DNA of 64,000 nt from Stenotrophomonas maltophilia (lineage in GTDB: Bacteria; Pseudomonadota; Gammaproteobacteria; Xanthomonadales; Xanthomonadaceae), in the NCBI RefSeq assembly GCF_003205835.1, contig NZ_CP029773.1, positions 4,124,501 to 4,188,500 on the forward strand, written 5' to 3'. The translations under genes and the position numbers were made by a program. Below, in pieces: positions 8,377 through 16,768 of this stretch. A model generated the notes under the pieces. The model was given only the letters and a program-made list of their open reading frames with translations. It did not search any database and had not been told where the DNA came from. Every line of letters starts with the position of its first letter. Position 1 is the stretch's first letter.

Positions 8377-9387
8377 TCAGGAGACCCCGGCGCCCTTGGC
8401 CTGCACGTCGGCGTGGTACGACGAGCGCACCATCGGGCCGGAGGCCACGTGGCTGAAGCCCAGCTCGTAGCCGTAGTCTTCCAGCGCCTTGTAGTCCTCG
8501 GGGGTCCAGTACTTCAGCACCGGGTGGTGGTGCGCGGTCGGCTGCAGGTACTGGCCGATGGTGATCATGTCCACGTCGTGCGCGCGCAGGTCGCGCAGGG
8601 TGGCCTTGATCTGTTCGAAGTCTTCGCCCAGGCCCAGCATGATGCCGCTCTTGGTCGGCACGTCCGGGTGCTGCGCCTTGAAGTTCTTCAACAGGTTCAG
8701 CGACCACTGGTAGTCCGCACCCGGGCGCACGTTGCGGTACAGGTCCGGCACGGTCTCGATGTTGTGGTTGAACACATCCGGCGGGTTCTGCGCCAGGATC
8801 TCCAGCGCGCGCTCCATGCGGCCCTTGCCGCGGAAGTCCGGGGTCAGCACTTCGATGCGGGTGCCCGGCGACTTCTCGCGGATGGCGCTGATGCAGTCGA
8901 CGAAGTGCTGGGCACCGCCGTCGCGCAGGTCGTCGCGGTCGACGCTGGTCACCACCACGTACTTCAGCCCCATGTCGGCCACGGTCTGGCCGAGGCTGGC
9001 CGGTTCGTTGGCATCCGGCGGCTTCGGGCGGCCGTGGGCCACGTCGCAGAACGAGCAGCGGCGGGTGCAGACTTCGCCGAGGATCATGAACGTTGCCGTG
9101 CCGTGGCCGAAGCACTCGTGGATGTTCGGGCAGCTGGCTTCCTCGCACACCGTCACCAGGCGGTTCTCGCGCAGCTTGGCCTTCAGGTTCTGCACGGCAT
9201 TGCCCGAAGGAATGCGCACGCGGATCCAGGACGGCTTGCGCAGCACCGGCGCATCGGCGAACTGCACCGGCGAGCGGTTGATCTTGTCACCGCCCAGCTG
9301 CTTGACCCCGGCCTGCAACGGCGCGGCGGACGGAGAATCACCCTGCACGATCTGCAGGGGAATGGAACGGGCGGTGGTTTCAGTCAT
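8377..9387 (-). CDS. lipA: Lipoyl synthase
   Basis: 336 residues. It is a radical-SAM enzyme that inserts two sulfurs into protein-bound octanoyl groups to make lipoyl cofactor. The auxiliary cluster motif [12 protein letters not shown] and the radical-SAM motif CTRRCSFC are both intact. MLGLGE and [13 protein letters not shown] are typical of the C-terminal half. It lies 18 bp after lipB and forms the lipB-lipA pair that completes de novo lipoylation. The N-terminal 60 residues before the first cluster are slightly longer than in E. coli, as is common in Xanthomonadaceae. Confidence 0.97.
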   Translation of the reverse strand: MTETTARSIPLQIVQGDSPSAAPLQAGVKQLGGDKINRSPVQFADAPVLRKPSWIRVRIPSGNAVQNLKAKLRENRLVTVCEEASCPNIHECFGHGTATFMILGEVCTRRCSFCDVAHGRPKPPDANEPASLGQTVADMGLKYVVVTSVDRDDLRDGGAQHFVDCISAIREKSPGTRIEVLTPDFRGKGRMERALEILAQNPPDVFNHNIETVPDLYRNVRPGADYQWSLNLLKNFKAQHPDVPTKSGIMLGLGEDFEQIKATLRDLRAHDVDMITIGQYLQPTAHHHPVLKYWTPEDYKALEDYGYELGFSHVASGPMVRSSYHADVQAKGAGVS

Positions 9388-9405
9388 GGCAGTTCCGGGG
9401 GGCGG

Positions 9406-10116
9406 TCAGGCGGCCGCAGAAAGATCGGGCAGTTCCGGCGTGTGCTGCAGCAGCAGGCCGAACTGGCGGGCCAGGTGGTCCAGCAGCACCGGCTTGACGG
9501 CATCCATCCCGGAGGGGCCGCCCAAGTCTACCACCGAGGTCACCTGCAACCCCTGATAGCCACAGGGGTTGATACGGTGGAAAGGTTCCAGGTCCATGGA
9601 CACGTTGAAGGCCAGTCCGTGGAAGGTGCAGCCGCGGCGCACGCGGATGCCGAGTGCGGCGATCTTGGCGCCACCGACGTAGACGCCCGGGGCACCCTCG
9701 CGGCGTTCGGCGCCGATGTTCCACTCGGCCAGCGTGTCGATGATGGCCTGCTCGATGCGGCACACGTAATCGCGCACACCGATGCCCAAACGCGGCAGGC
9801 GCAGCAGCGGATAGACCACGATCTGGCCGGGGCCGTGATAGGTCACCTGGCCGCCGCGGTCCACGTGCAGCACCGGGATCTCGCCCGGCGCCAGCACGTG
9901 CTCGTCCTTGCCGGCCTGGCCCAGGGTGAATACCGGGTCATGCTCGACCACCCACAGCTCATCGGCATCGGCGTCGCTGCGCTGGTCGGTGAAGCGCTGC
10001 ATGGCGCGCCACACCGGTTCATAGGCCTGGCGGCCGAGGTCACGGACCACCGCCGGACGCGGCGCGCGGTCTTCCGGGGCGGCTTCGGCCGGGCAGCTGT
10101 CGGCTACAGCGTCCAC
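9406..10116 (-). CDS. lipB: Octanoyl-ACP:protein octanoyltransferase
   Basis: 236 residues from a GTG at 10116. It moves octanoate from acyl carrier protein to lipoyl domains, the first step of lipoate synthesis. [19 protein letters not shown] is the family N-terminus. The active-site Lys sits in [13 protein letters not shown] and the Cys in [27 protein letters not shown] is also conserved. The chosen GTG overlaps the stop of the YbeD gene by 13 bp. A later start cannot be excluded because the first 20 residues are not conserved in the family. Confidence 0.95.
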   Translation of the reverse strand: MDAVADSCPAEAAPEDRAPRPAVVRDLGRQAYEPVWRAMQRFTDQRSDADADELWVVEHDPVFTLGQAGKDEHVLAPGEIPVLHVDRGGQVTYHGPGQIVVYPLLRLPRLGIGVRDYVCRIEQAIIDTLAEWNIGAERREGAPGVYVGGAKIAALGIRVRRGCTFHGLAFNVSMDLEPFHRINPCGYQGLQVTSVVDLGGPSGMDAVKPVLLDHLARQFGLLLQHTPELPDLSAAA

Positions 10117-10382
10117 TTCACTTCCGGGTGGTCGCGCAGTGCCTGGTGCGCCAGGTCGTACTGTTCGCGGCTCTCGGCCTTGAACACGATGCGCACGGAC
10201 ACGTACTTGCCGTTGGAGGAATGCTTCCAGCTGATGCGTTCGTTGACGACATCGATGCCGGCAGCCAGCAGCAGGCGGGGGAGCTCATGTTCCAGGCCGC
10301 GGTTGGCCGGGCCCATGGCGCTGAGCTCGAACTGGCCGGGGAACTGGAAGCCGTGGTCGGGGTTGTCGGACTTGATTTCCAT
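10104..10382 (-). CDS. ybeD: YbeD/DUF493 family protein
   Basis: 92 residues from the ATG at 10382, beginning [16 protein letters not shown]; the family opens this way, so the longer upstream reading is rejected. It is a small alpha/beta ferredoxin-fold protein whose fold resembles ACT regulatory domains. The gene sits between dac and lipB as in E. coli. Its function is unsettled. It overlaps lipB by 13 bp and is probably co-translated with it. Confidence 0.9.
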   Translation of the reverse strand: MEIKSDNPDHGFQFPGQFELSAMGPANRGLEHELPRLLLAAGIDVVNERISWKHSSNGKYVSVRIVFKAESREQYDLAHQALRDHPEVKWTL

Positions 10383-10465
10383 GGACCCATTATCGGGCCG
10401 CAGGCCAACAAACCCAAGAGTATTCATCAACGTCAAACAGTGCACCGGTGAGTCGCTGCGTTGCA

Positions 10466-10483
10466 GCTGAACGGCCGTTCAGC
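10466..10483. promoter_or_regulatory. Perfect 18-bp palindrome, possible operator
   Basis: GCTGAACGGCCGTTCAGC is a perfect dyad in the 261-bp divergent region between ybeD and the LpxR-like gene. Its form is that of a TetR- or LysR-size operator and it is not a GTAG repeat. It lies about 160 bp upstream of the deacylase start. A TATAAC at 10616-10621 could be the deacylase -10. Confidence 0.35.
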
Positions 10484-10643
10484 ATTGGCCGTTGCCCCTT
10501 GGGGCGCCGCAGGACAGTGCAGGATTGTCTTCACGAGACAATGTCGTTTTCGGAACAGACAAGTGATTCGAACGCGCTCGTTCCATCACGCCCGCACGAG
10601 TACCGTGTCGCGGCATATAACGACAGACAGAAAAAACCTCCAC

Positions 10644-11717
10644 ATGAGCCCCCCTTCCCAACGCCGCCTTGCAGCCCTCGGGCTGTCCGGCCTGCTGGCT
10701 GCTGCCCTCCCCCTCGCCGCCCAGGCGGCCGAACAATGTGGCCCGGACGCGATGCGCGACCACCCTCCGCAGGTCAATTTCCGCGTTGACAACGACCTGT
10801 TCGGCGGCCGCCACCAGGACCAGGGCTATACCAATGGTGCACTGTTGACCCTGGTCTCGCCCAATCTGGTCGATTACACCGACGACCCCTGCCTGCCACG
10901 CATGGCCCGCTGGGTGAACCAGTACCTGGAAGGGCTGCATCCGGGCAAGTTCGAACAGCAGAACATGATCTTCAGCATCGGCCAGGGCATCTTCACCCCG
11001 ACCGATTTCAGCCGCAGGGACCTGATCGAGGACGACCGCCCTTACGCCGGCGTACTGATCGCAAACTTCGGTTTCAATGCGCGCAGCGGCGACCGCCTGC
11101 AGACCACCCAGCTGACGCTGGGCGTGGTTGGCCCGTGGGCACAGGGCAAGCAAGTGCAGAATGCCGTGCACGAAGTGCTGGGCGACGAGAAATTCAAGGG
11201 CTGGGACAACCAGCTGCACAACGAGCCCCTGTTCATGCTGACCCATGAGCGCATGCGCCGCTGGCCGGGCGATGCCAGCGTCAATGCCGACGGCTGGGGT
11301 TGGGACGCGATCAGCCACTACGGCGGATCGATCGGCAACCTGGAAACCAAGGCCAACCTTGGCGGTGAAGTGCGCTTCGGCTGGAAGCTGCCGGACGACT
11401 TCGGCAGCACGCCGTTGCGCCCGGCCGGTGAGAACACTGCGCCGACCCGCGGCGGCCGTCCCAATGGCTGGTCCTGGCACCTGTTCGCGACCTCGGACGC
11501 CGCCTGGGTGATCCGTGACATCACGCTGGATGGCAACACGTTCCGCAACAGTCACAGTGTGGACAAGCGCCATGTGGTGGCCTACGGCGGCTATGGCGTG
11601 GCGGTGATGTACGGACGCTGGAAGTTCGCTGCGGCGCGTTACCACAGCACGCGCGAGTTCAACGGCCAGCGCGAAGCGCCGGTGTTCGGCAGCTTCACCA
11701 TCAGCCGCTCGCTGTAA
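10644..11717 (+). CDS. LpxR-like outer-membrane lipid A deacylase (DUF2219)
   Basis: 357 residues from the ATG at 10644, which places the signal peptide (about residues 1-30, ending AAQAA) at the N-terminus. The mature protein opens with VNFRVDNDLFGGRHQDQGYTNG, the Asn-Asp and Tyr-Thr-Asn-Gly signature of the LpxR/DUF2219 beta-barrel family. HNEPLFMLTHERMRRW probably carries the active-site His. The C-terminus (FTISRSL) ends in the aromatic/aliphatic pattern of outer-membrane proteins. LpxR removes the 3'-acyloxyacyl group of lipid A. Whether this paralogue has the same substrate is inferred. No Shine-Dalgarno is visible upstream. It is inserted, in opposite direction, between dacC and ybeD, which are adjacent in E. 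coli. Confidence 0.8.
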   Translation: MSPPSQRRLAALGLSGLLAAALPLAAQAAEQCGPDAMRDHPPQVNFRVDNDLFGGRHQDQGYTNGALLTLVSPNLVDYTDDPCLPRMARWVNQYLEGLHPGKFEQQNMIFSIGQGIFTPTDFSRRDLIEDDRPYAGVLIANFGFNARSGDRLQTTQLTLGVVGPWAQGKQVQNAVHEVLGDEKFKGWDNQLHNEPLFMLTHERMRRWPGDASVNADGWGWDAISHYGGSIGNLETKANLGGEVRFGWKLPDDFGSTPLRPAGENTAPTRGGRPNGWSWHLFATSDAAWVIRDITLDGNTFRNSHSVDKRHVVAYGGYGVAVMYGRWKFAAARYHSTREFNGQREAPVFGSFTISRSL

Positions 11718-11731
11718 GCGAGGGGCTGAGG

Positions 11732-11805
11732 GTAGTGCCGGCCGCTGGCCGGCTGCCGGCATGTCCGGATGGGTTCATGAGGAGCCGGCCAGCGGCCGGC
11801 ACTAC
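11732..11805. repeat. SMAG-type REP inverted pair
   Basis: GTAG followed by a GCCGGCCGCTGGCCGGC palindrome appears at the left end, and the mirror copy ends in CTAC at the right end. The two form the inverted dimer typical of REPs. It lies between convergent genes. Confidence 0.85.
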
Positions 11806-11840
11806 CCACATCCGGGCCGAACCGGCATCCCGAAAACGGA

Positions 11841-11866
11841 AAAAGCCGGCTTTCGCCGGCCTTTTC
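11841..11866. terminator. Bidirectional terminator
   Basis: AAAAGCCGGC TTTC GCCGGCCTTTT forms a GC stem with A-rich left and T-rich right sides. It can end both the LpxR-like gene (plus) and dacC (minus). Confidence 0.7.
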
Positions 11867-11888
11867 CTTCACCACGCGGGGGCGTGGA

Positions 11889-13109
11889 TCATTCCGATTC
11901 CCACCACATCCAGAAGCTGTCCCACAGGCGCTTGAAGAAGCCGGCCTGCTCGACCGCGGCCACGGCCACCAGCGGTGCCTCGGCGATGACCTTGCCATCC
12001 AGGGTGACCTTCACGGTACCGATCTGCTGCCCGGCGGTGAACGGTGCTTCCAGGGTCTTGGGCACGTCGATGCTCGGCTTCAGGTCGTTGTAGCGGCCGC
12101 GCGGCACGCTCACCAGCATCGGCTGGGCCACGCCCAGCTGCACCTTGTCGGTGGTGCCCTTCCAGACCTTGTGCTCGGCCACGGCCTTGCCCGGCTCGTA
12201 CAGGCGGTGGGTCTCGAAGAAGCGGAAGCCCCAGTTCAGCAGGGCCAGGCTGTCATCGGCACGCTGCTTTTCCGACGCACCGCCCAGCACCACGGCGATC
12301 AGGCGCTGGTCGCCACGCTGGGCCGAGCTCATCAGGCAGTAGCCGGCTTCGGAGGTGTGGCCGGTCTTGATGCCGTCCACGCTGCCATCGCGCCACAGCA
12401 GCAGGTTGCGGTTCGGCTGCTTGATGTTGCCGACCTGGAATTCCTTGATCTTGTTGTACGCGTAGGTTTCCGGGTAATCGCGCACCATCGCGCGGCCCAG
12501 CAGTGCCAGATCGTAGGCGGTGCTGTGGTGACCCTGCGCGGTCAGGCCGTGGGCGTTGACGAAGTGCGAGTCCTTCATCCCGATCTTGGCGGCGTAGCTG
12601 TTCATCAGCGACGCAAAGGCTTCTTCGCTGCCAGCCACGTGCTCGGCCAGGGCGATCGCGGCGTCATTGCCGGACTGGATCGCCATGCCCTTTTCCATGT
12701 CTTCCAGGCGTGCGGTCTGGTTGACCGGGAAGCCGCTGTAGCTGCCGTCGGTACCGGCGCCACCTTCGCGCCAGGCGCGCTCGCTCATCATCACCTGGTC
12801 ATCCGCACGGACCTTGCCGTTCTTGACCTCGGCAGCGATCACGTAGGACGTCATCACCTTGGTGATGCTGGCCGGGGCCAGCTGTTCGTGGACGTTCTCG
12901 CCGGCCAGCACCTGGCCGGTGGCGTAATCCATCAGGACCCAGGCTTTGGACACGCTCGGCGCCGGGGCCGGCGGAGTGGCAACGGTAGCCGGGGCAGCAG
13001 CGGCGGCGGCGGGCGCCGGCGTAGCCGGGGTCGGCAGCGGCGTCTGGGCGGAAGCCAGGCCGACCACCAGGGTGGCGGCCAGGGCGGTGGCGGCGGAACG
13101 GAAATTCAT
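11889..13109 (-). CDS. dacC: D-alanyl-D-alanine carboxypeptidase (PBP5/6 type)
   Basis: 406 residues with a signal peptide (about 1-22) and an unusually Ala/Pro-rich stretch before the enzyme domain. The three active-site motifs are present: SxxK in ASITKVMT, SxN in QSGNDAA, and KTG in IKTGHTSEAGYC. A C-terminal PBP5-associated beta domain follows and the protein ends in an amphipathic anchor (FFKRLWDSFWMWW) that holds it to the outer face of the inner membrane. It removes the terminal D-Ala of stem peptides. It lies downstream of rlpA, as in E. coli dacA. Confidence 0.95.
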   Translation of the reverse strand: MNFRSAATALAATLVVGLASAQTPLPTPATPAPAAAAAAPATVATPPAPAPSVSKAWVLMDYATGQVLAGENVHEQLAPASITKVMTSYVIAAEVKNGKVRADDQVMMSERAWREGGAGTDGSYSGFPVNQTARLEDMEKGMAIQSGNDAAIALAEHVAGSEEAFASLMNSYAAKIGMKDSHFVNAHGLTAQGHHSTAYDLALLGRAMVRDYPETYAYNKIKEFQVGNIKQPNRNLLLWRDGSVDGIKTGHTSEAGYCLMSSAQRGDQRLIAVVLGGASEKQRADDSLALLNWGFRFFETHRLYEPGKAVAEHKVWKGTTDKVQLGVAQPMLVSVPRGRYNDLKPSIDVPKTLEAPFTAGQQIGTVKVTLDGKVIAEAPLVAVAAVEQAGFFKRLWDSFWMWWESE

Positions 13110-13209
13110 TGGACAGCAGGCTCCAGGGGACGGCCGGGAATGGAGGGTGGAACGTAGCGGCCATTGTAAGGCCGGGGCAGCATGGGCCGGCAGCACCGGT
13201 CCGGGTGGA

Positions 13210-14487
13210 TCAATCCTTGACGATCTGCGGCGAACCCAGGCCCAGACCGGCGATGCGGCCGACAAGTTCCGCGGCACTGGCATGGTCGCTGGCGGGAACG
13301 CGCAGGCGGAACAGGGTACGGCCACCGGCGGCGATGTCGCTGATGGTTGCACCGACGATACCGGCGGCATTGAGCTGGCCCATCGCGCGGTTGGCGTTGT
13401 CACGGTTGGAGAAGCTGGCGACCTGCACCATGACCGCGCCCACCACCTGCTGCGACAGGCTGGGTGCCGCCGGCGTAGCGGCGCCGGTGCGCACCGGCGC
13501 CGGCGCAACGGCGCGCGGCGTGGTGCTGGCAACGACCGCCGGAGCCGGCGCGTATGCGGTGCTGCGCACCGGCGGAGCACTCGGCGGCAGGCTGCTGACC
13601 GCCACGTCCGGCACGGTGCTGGCCACGCCCTGGGTGGTGGCCGGCTGGCCACGCGCCGGCATGCCATCGGCCGGCAGCCCCTTGACCAGGCGATCGATGT
13701 CGCTGTCGGCGGCAGCACGTGCGGTCGGTGCCGGGCGCGCACTGGCCACCGCGGCTGCCGCTTCGGCGGCACGACGCTCGCGGCGCGACGGCTTCTGCGC
13801 CAGCAGGTTGCTCTCGCCCGGCTGCAGCGCGCGCACTTCGACGTTGCCGGTACCGCGCTGGGTGATGCCCAGTCGCACCGCGGCGGCATAACTGAGATCG
13901 ACCACACGACCATCGTGGAACGGGCCACGGTCGTTGACGCGCACGATCACCGACTCACCGTTGTCGAGGTTGGTCACGCGGGCGAAGCTGGGCAGCGGCA
14001 GCGTCTTGTGCGCAGCGGTGAACTGGTACATGTCGTAGACCTCGCGGTTGGAGGTCAGGCGCCCATGGAACTTGGCACCGTAGTACGACGCAGTGCCACG
14101 CTCGACATAGTTGCGGGTGTCGTCGAGCACTTTGTACGACTTGCCCAGCACCACGTACGGCGTCTTGTTGCCGATCGCCGACCGCTCTTCCGCGGTCACT
14201 TCCGGTTCGGGGATGCAGGCCACGTTCGGAATGTAGTCCGGGGTGCTGTCGCGCACGCCCGGCTTGTACAGGCCACCGGCGGTGTAGTTGCCGCGGGTGC
14301 TCAGGTCTTCCTTGGCCGCCGCGTACGGCGAGCCTTCCGGGCAATGTGCCGGGCGCGAGCCACGGCCCTGCACCAGGGTGCCGCCCGACTTGCCACCATG
14401 GCCGGCCGTGGCCGGCTTCTTCGGCGCGCTGCTGCAGGCAGCCAGCGCGAGGACGATCAAGCCTGGGACCAGCCATCTGATGTTCAT
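13210..14487 (-). CDS. rlpA: RlpA-family septal-ring lytic transglycosylase, lipoprotein
   Basis: 425 residues. The lipoprotein signal MNIRWLVPGLIVLALAAC has lipobox LAAC. A double-psi beta-barrel domain follows (GTASYYGAKFHGRLTSNREV, VRVNDRGPFHDGRVVDLS), then a Pro/Ala-rich linker and a C-terminal SPOR domain (VQVASFSNRDNANRAMGQL). SPOR domains bind denuded glycan at the septum, and RlpA cleaves glycan lacking stem peptides. Its start overlaps the stop of mltB by 4 bp (ATGA), so both hydrolases are probably made together. Confidence 0.93.
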   Translation of the reverse strand: MNIRWLVPGLIVLALAACSSAPKKPATAGHGGKSGGTLVQGRGSRPAHCPEGSPYAAAKEDLSTRGNYTAGGLYKPGVRDSTPDYIPNVACIPEPEVTAEERSAIGNKTPYVVLGKSYKVLDDTRNYVERGTASYYGAKFHGRLTSNREVYDMYQFTAAHKTLPLPSFARVTNLDNGESVIVRVNDRGPFHDGRVVDLSYAAAVRLGITQRGTGNVEVRALQPGESNLLAQKPSRRERRAAEAAAAVASARPAPTARAAADSDIDRLVKGLPADGMPARGQPATTQGVASTVPDVAVSSLPPSAPPVRSTAYAPAPAVVASTTPRAVAPAPVRTGAATPAAPSLSQQVVGAVMVQVASFSNRDNANRAMGQLNAAGIVGATISDIAAGGRTLFRLRVPASDHASAAELVGRIAGLGLGSPQIVKD

Positions 14488-15629
14488 GCCGGGGGCAGCT
14501 CCTGTCCGGCGATGGCCTGGGACAACTGGAACACGGCCATCGCGTACATCTTCGAGAGGTTGTAGCGGGTGATCGCGTAGTAGTTCTGGAAGCCCAGCCA
14601 GTACTGCTTGCCGGCGCTGCCTTCAAGCGTGATCGGGGTGGCGGTGGCGCCCGGCTGCACCGCTGCGCTGGGCTGGTAGCCGCGCTGCGCCAGGTCGGCC
14701 AGCGACCAGGTCGGCATCCATTCGGTCGGATTGAACTCCTCGCGGCCCGGCGCCAGCGTGGCCGGCACGGCCACCTGCCCGCCACGCACCCAGCCGCCCT
14801 TCTTCACGAAGTAGTTGGCGATGGACGAGAACACGTCGTCGTAGCTGGTGAACAGGTCGCGACGGCCATCGCCATTACCGTCCACGGCGTAATCGAGGTA
14901 GCTGGACGGCATGAACTGGCCCATGCCCATCGCGCCGGCATAGCTGCCCTTGAGCGTGGTGATGTCCAGGTTTTCTTCGCGGCCCAGCTCGAACAGCTTG
15001 GCCAGCTCATCGCGGAAGAACAGCTCGCGGCGCACTTCGCGCTCCAGCTTGGCCGGGTCGCCACTGCGCGGGTAATAGAACGCCAGCGTGTACAGCGCAT
15101 CGAGCACGCGATGGCTGCCGGCATTCTTTCCGTAGCTGGTTTCCACGCCAATGATCGCCACGATCACCTCGGCCGGCACGCCGGTGCGCTGCTGCACACG
15201 ATCCAGTTCGGCACGGTGCTGGGCCAGGAACGCGCGGCCGCCATCGATGCGTGCCTTGCTGATGAACATCGGCCGGTATTCGTTCCACGGCTTCACCCGT
15301 TCGGCGGGGCGCGACATCGCGGCGATGATCGGTTGGCGCACCTGCGCCTGGTCGAGCACGCTGCTGATCTGCTCCGGCTTCAGGCCATAGCGCTTGGCGG
15401 TATCGGCAATGAAGCGGGCCCGCGCGACTTCGAACGGTACCGGGGTGAGATCGACCGGCGGCGCAGTGGCGGCGGTGGCTTCGGGCGCCGCCTCTGCCGG
15501 GCCATGGGCCTTGGCGGCGGGCTGGCGCGGCGTACTGCTGGCCTGGGGCGAAGACGGTGGGGACTTCGGCTGGGTCGCGCAGGCGACCAGGCCGAGGGTG
15601 AGCATGCAGGCCAGAGTGCGTCGAATCAT
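14484..15629 (-). CDS. mltB: Membrane-bound lytic murein transglycosylase B
   Basis: 381 residues. The lipobox is LVAC in MLTLGLVACATQ. An Ala/Pro-rich linker leads to the catalytic domain from about residue 65 (ARARFIADTAKRYGL). The catalytic Glu lies in AIIGVETSYGKN. YAGAMGMGQFMPSSYLDYAV and DLFTSYDDVFSSIANYF are family hallmarks. It cuts glycan strands to 1,6-anhydro ends in the periplasm. No good ribosome binding site precedes the ATG, and a long, structured upstream region (see 15750-15977) separates it from the second rodA. Confidence 0.93.
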   Translation of the reverse strand: MIRRTLACMLTLGLVACATQPKSPPSSPQASSTPRQPAAKAHGPAEAAPEATAATAPPVDLTPVPFEVARARFIADTAKRYGLKPEQISSVLDQAQVRQPIIAAMSRPAERVKPWNEYRPMFISKARIDGGRAFLAQHRAELDRVQQRTGVPAEVIVAIIGVETSYGKNAGSHRVLDALYTLAFYYPRSGDPAKLEREVRRELFFRDELAKLFELGREENLDITTLKGSYAGAMGMGQFMPSSYLDYAVDGNGDGRRDLFTSYDDVFSSIANYFVKKGGWVRGGQVAVPATLAPGREEFNPTEWMPTWSLADLAQRGYQPSAAVQPGATATPITLEGSAGKQYWLGFQNYYAITRYNLSKMYAMAVFQLSQAIAGQELPPA

Positions 15630-15749
15630 CGTCGCAGGTTAGCAGGTCATGGATGAATTAAAACCCCTAACACCATGAATCACAACGATTTGCCTGCAAG
15701 CAGCGGGAAATGTGAAGACGTCGTGATCACCCTTCCCCATTCAGATAGA

Positions 15750-15804
15750 GGTTGCCGGTTGCGTCCCCATCCCCGCAGACGCAACCGGCGACCGGATCCG
15801 GTCG
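15750..15804 (-). other. Two overlapping, mutually exclusive hairpins upstream of mltB
   Basis: A 16-bp stem (15750-15765 with 15778-15793, one G-U type mismatch, arm GGTTGCCGGTTGCGTC) overlaps by five bases a perfect 16-bp palindrome CGACCGGATCCGGTCG at 15789-15804. Both cannot form at once. On the minus strand they lie 120-175 bases before the mltB start, where a leader regulator or attenuator would sit. Short open frames here have no ribosome binding site and no recognisable product. Confidence 0.4.
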
Positions 15805-15963
15805 GTACCTGCACGGCTGCCGCTCCCCAGTGGCAGTGCTCCGCGCTCCCTGTACCCGTTGGATCAGTACTGCTTCCCGCCCGACGCCCCCTCGCGCTGC
15901 ATCGATTGACGGCGCGCCGTGCCGAACGGGCCGCCATTGTGCAGGCCGATTACGACAAGTCCA

Positions 15964-15977
15964 TTGATCAAGATCAA
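15964..15977. promoter_or_regulatory. Perfect FNR/ANR-type box
   Basis: TTGAT CAAG ATCAA matches the FNR/ANR consensus (TTGAT-N4-ATCAA) at every fixed base. On the minus strand a CACAAT sits about 31 bases past its centre, where the -10 of a class II promoter would be. A transcript from there would read through the hairpins above into mltB. The box is symmetric and could serve the other strand too. Confidence 0.5.
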
Positions 15978-16193
15978 CGCGCTGTAAAAGTGTGAACCAG
16001 CTAACGTTTTTTGCGGACTTTGGTCAGTGGGTGTGCTGCCATGCATCGTTGTGAGAACGCTTCCACAACGGGCGTTGCGCAGAGTCAGGAAGGTTCCAGC
16101 CAACGGCGCAGCCCCTCGTGGGTGGAATTGGTCGCTGAAAGCCGGATTGCTGAGGGCTGGCCGGGTGGGTGGGCACTGCGGGGACGCCGTGAA

Positions 16194-16229
16194 CCCATCC
16201 ATGGGGGCTTGGCCGCGGCATCCATGCCG
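16194..16229 (-). ncRNA. Possible RNA with AUGGAU hairpin loops (unit A)
   Basis: Read on the minus strand, the inner part of unit A has two hairpins exposing AUGGAU: CGGC-AUGGAU-GCCG (16216-16229) and CCC-AUGGAU-GGG (16194-16205). They lie inside 25-bp outer arms (16159-16260). GGA in a loop is the CsrA/RsmA recognition element. Transcription is not shown. Confidence 0.3.
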
Positions 16230-16359
16230 AGGACACCCCGCACTGCCCACCCACCCGGCCGCTGGCAGATTCCGTGTTCGTCCACCCACGGATAAGAAAG
16301 AGAAGATCAAAAGCAAAACCAGCTTGGCCGCCCGCTTCATTGCTTCCTGTAGAGCCGAA

Positions 16360-16673
16360 GGCTGCGGCAGGAGCCGCTGCCAACGTCGCCCATGGCGACG
16401 GCCCGAAGGGTGCCGGTCAGGACGACCGGCATAGCCTTGCTCGGCTCACGAGCCAGCGCAGCGCCGCGACCCGCTTTTGATCTTCTCTTTCTTATCCGTG
16501 GGTAGACGCGCACGGAACCTGTCCGTGGCCCGGTAGATGGGCTGCGCAGGGGCGTGAGCCGCATGGGCCCGAGGCATGCCTAGGGCGGGTTGGGCAGGAC
16601 GCCCAACCCGGGTCTTGCCGTGTGCGCAGGACAGCGCACACGAGCAAGCGGCGACCGAGCTTACATGGACGTA
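16360..16673 (+). ncRNA. Possible RsmA/CsrA-binding RNA with five GGA hairpin loops
   Basis: On the plus strand five hairpins expose GGA. At 16360-16381, GCGGC-AGGA-GCCGC. At 16411-16431, TGCCGGTC-AGGAC-GACCGGCA. At 16586-16610, a 10-bp stem with loop AGGAC. At 16619-16642, a 9-bp stem with loop AGGACA. At 16662-16673, TAC-ATGGAC-GTA, close to the CsrA SELEX site. Repeated GGA loops are the design of CsrB/RsmY-type decoy RNAs. I see no clear promoter or terminator, so this is a candidate only; a structural repeat family is the main alternative. Confidence 0.3.
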
Positions 16674-16768
16674 CTTGCAGCGTCCCCTGCGCAGCCCATC
16701 TACCCGGCCCCACCCATGAACTGCTTTGCGCGACCAACCACGAGGGGCTGCGCCGTTGGCTGGAAACC

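Larger units (their letters stand above)
16094..16765. repeat. 672-bp region bounded by 28-bp perfect inverted repeats
   Basis: Positions 16094-16121 and 16738-16765 are perfect inverted copies (28 bp, core GCGCAGCCCC). Within them lie three further inverted pairs: 16159-16183 / 16236-16260 (25 bp, one mismatch), 16280-16314 / 16473-16507 (35 bp, one mismatch) and 16532-16552 / 16684-16704 (21 bp, perfect). The right end stops 4 bp short of the stop codon of the second rodA. No transposase or other credible gene is inside. The layout looks like a non-autonomous mobile element or several palindromic units inserted beside each other. Confidence 0.75.

Noticed and set aside
5894..9148. A single minus-strand frame seeming to join lipA-region sequence to prc
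   Set aside because: The prc frame is merely open upstream through repeats and antiframe lipA. The signal peptide at 8071 marks the true start.
15675..15995. Small plus-strand frame upstream of mltB (106 codons) and a minus-strand frame at 15680-15937
   Set aside because: Both are Arg/Pro-rich, lack a ribosome binding site and overlap strong hairpins. RNA structure explains the region better.
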